A DNA stretch of 15,319 nt from JANXSD01 sp038206385. GTDB taxonomy: Bacteria > Bacteroidota > Bacteroidia > AKYH767-A > OLB10. Position 1 is the first letter of the stretch. Each line of letters starts with the position of its first letter. Positions 14,510 to 15,319 of this stretch are shown here, in pieces. A program made the translations under genes and the position numbers. Under the pieces are notes generated by a model. That model did not search any database. It saw only the letters and a program-made list of their open reading frames with translations, and was not told where the DNA came from. The DNA lies in contig JBBRAW010000091.1 of NCBI GenBank assembly GCA_038206385.1, positions 1-15,319 of the forward strand. Direction: 5' to 3'.

Positions 14510-15319
14510 CTAAAACGATACTGTGATGCGATCAGGATCAATTTCTGCAGGTCGCACAGTCATAACAGGAACCTTGGAATTATTAATCACTTTAGATGCA
14601 TAATTCCCCATTATCAATCCAGTAAATGAGGAGTCTTGCTCTGTCATGATGATGACTAAATCGGCATCATTATCATCAATAACTTTTAAAGTCATTTTTG
14701 CACGATCATCACCTTGTATATATTGTGTTTCGCAAACAACAGCATGTTCATTTAAGAAATCCTCAACTTGTTCGACCTTAATTTTAAATTTACGTTGATA
14801 ATCTTCATTGCCAGATTGCATGATACCCGTCACAATAACGTGCGAATTATAATGTTTTGCAATCTCCATCGCAAATGGAACTTTTTGACGCGACTCTGTT
14901 GAATCATCAATAGGCAAAACTATTTTCGAAAACCCTATTTTTTTCGCATGCGACTGAACAGAAATTACTGGACATGGAGATTCTTGTACTACTCGAGTTG
15001 TATTGCTTCCAATAATGTAGCTGCTTCCACTAGATCCATGTGTGCCCATCACTACTAAATCAATATGTGCTTGTTTAGCAGTATACGCAATTTTTTTGTG
15101 AATATTACCCACTTCAGTAATGATACTTACTTCAATTCCATTATCGATATGGAGTTGATGTGCTAGTTCTTTAAGTTTATCATTGGATGCTGATTCAACT
15201 TTTTTCTCGAATCCAGAAAATGCATGACTAATTGCACTTGGAAGCGTGAGGGTTTCAACAATATGTAGAAGTACTATTTCAGCCTTTAATAACTTCGCCA
15301 TAAATACCGCGTGTTCGAG
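14510..15319 (-). CDS. Tandem universal stress protein (UspA family), N-terminus outside the window
   Basis: 269 residues are visible. The frame is open to the window edge (LEHAVFMAKLLKAEI), and the ATG at 15301 lies inside the first conserved helix, so the true start is off the window. Two Usp domains are present. The first (to about 15302-14950) has the nucleotide loop MGTHGSSGSSYIIGSNTT. The usual pattern is G-2x-G-9x-G-S/T, but eight residues separate the glycines here, one fewer than normal. The second domain begins at FSKIVLPIDDS and lacks a G-2x-G loop (TEQDSSFTGLIMGNYASKV), so it probably does not bind ATP in the standard way. The fold and strand order (PCPVISV, KVPVMTV) are typical. 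Such proteins respond to stress or starvation; the target is unknown. A strong terminator follows, so it is not co-transcribed with recQ. Confidence 0.92.
   Translation of the reverse strand, partial: LEHAVFMAKLLKAEIVLLHIVETLTLPSAISHAFSGFEKKVESASNDKLKELAHQLHIDNGIEVSIITEVGNIHKKIAYTAKQAHIDLVVMGTHGSSGSSYIIGSNTTRVVQESPCPVISVQSHAKKIGFSKIVLPIDDSTESRQKVPFAMEIAKHYNSHVIVTGIMQSGNEDYQRKFKIKVEQVEDFLNEHAVVCETQYIQGDDRAKMTLKVIDDNDADLVIIMTEQDSSFTGLIMGNYASKVINNSKVPVMTVRPAEIDPDRITVSF

Overview
The window looks like chromosomal DNA of a Bacteroidota species. It is strongly AT-rich. Two promoters match the Bacteroidota pattern (TTG, 21-base spacer, TACATTTG). A secreted peroxidase ends in a type IX secretion (T9SS) sorting domain. 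The gene families (UvrC-like DnaQ fusion, YghO-like acyltransferase, sortilin/VPS10-like Asp-box protein, membrane diadenylate cyclase) fit that phylum. I cannot name a genus. Most genes read as ordinary housekeeping; the accessory part is about 4.9-6.2 kb.

Layout. 1-2247 (+): 3' part of a large Asp-box/VPS10-like protein, cut by the window edge. 2347-3735 (-): a DEDDh exonuclease fused to a UvrC/Cho-like GIY-YIG nuclease that keeps the UvrC cysteine cluster. 3994-4824 (-): exported glutathione-peroxidase-type thiol peroxidase with a T9SS domain. 5133-5852 (-): a REP-associated tyrosine transposase (RAYT) with an in-frame array of REP-like palindromes in its coding sequence. 5923-6144 (-): possible relic reading frame. 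6166-6238 (-): tRNA-Lys(TTT) with its own promoter and terminator. 6463-7629 (-): GNAT-like protein of the YghO type. 7759-11046 (+): three-gene operon of short-chain dehydrogenase, TPR lipoprotein and TMTC-like membrane glycosyltransferase with TPRs. 14376-11053 (-): compact operon recQ, 3-methyladenine DNA glycosylase, cdaA. 14510-15319 (-): tandem universal stress protein, 5' end outside the window, followed by a strong hairpin terminator.

How the genes may work together. The recQ-mpg-cdaA operon couples two DNA repair enzymes to c-di-AMP synthesis with gaps of 3 and 9 bases. The SDR-lipoprotein-TMTC operon suggests an envelope or protein-glycosylation role, but that is inference. The most unusual feature is the RAYT: four 45-base units, each containing an exact or degenerate GGGCGAAT-NNN-ATTCGCCC palindrome, plus one inverted palindrome at the far end, all read in frame between the HUH motif and the catalytic tyrosine. 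It resembles a BIME-type REP array inside the gene of the enzyme family thought to act on REPs.
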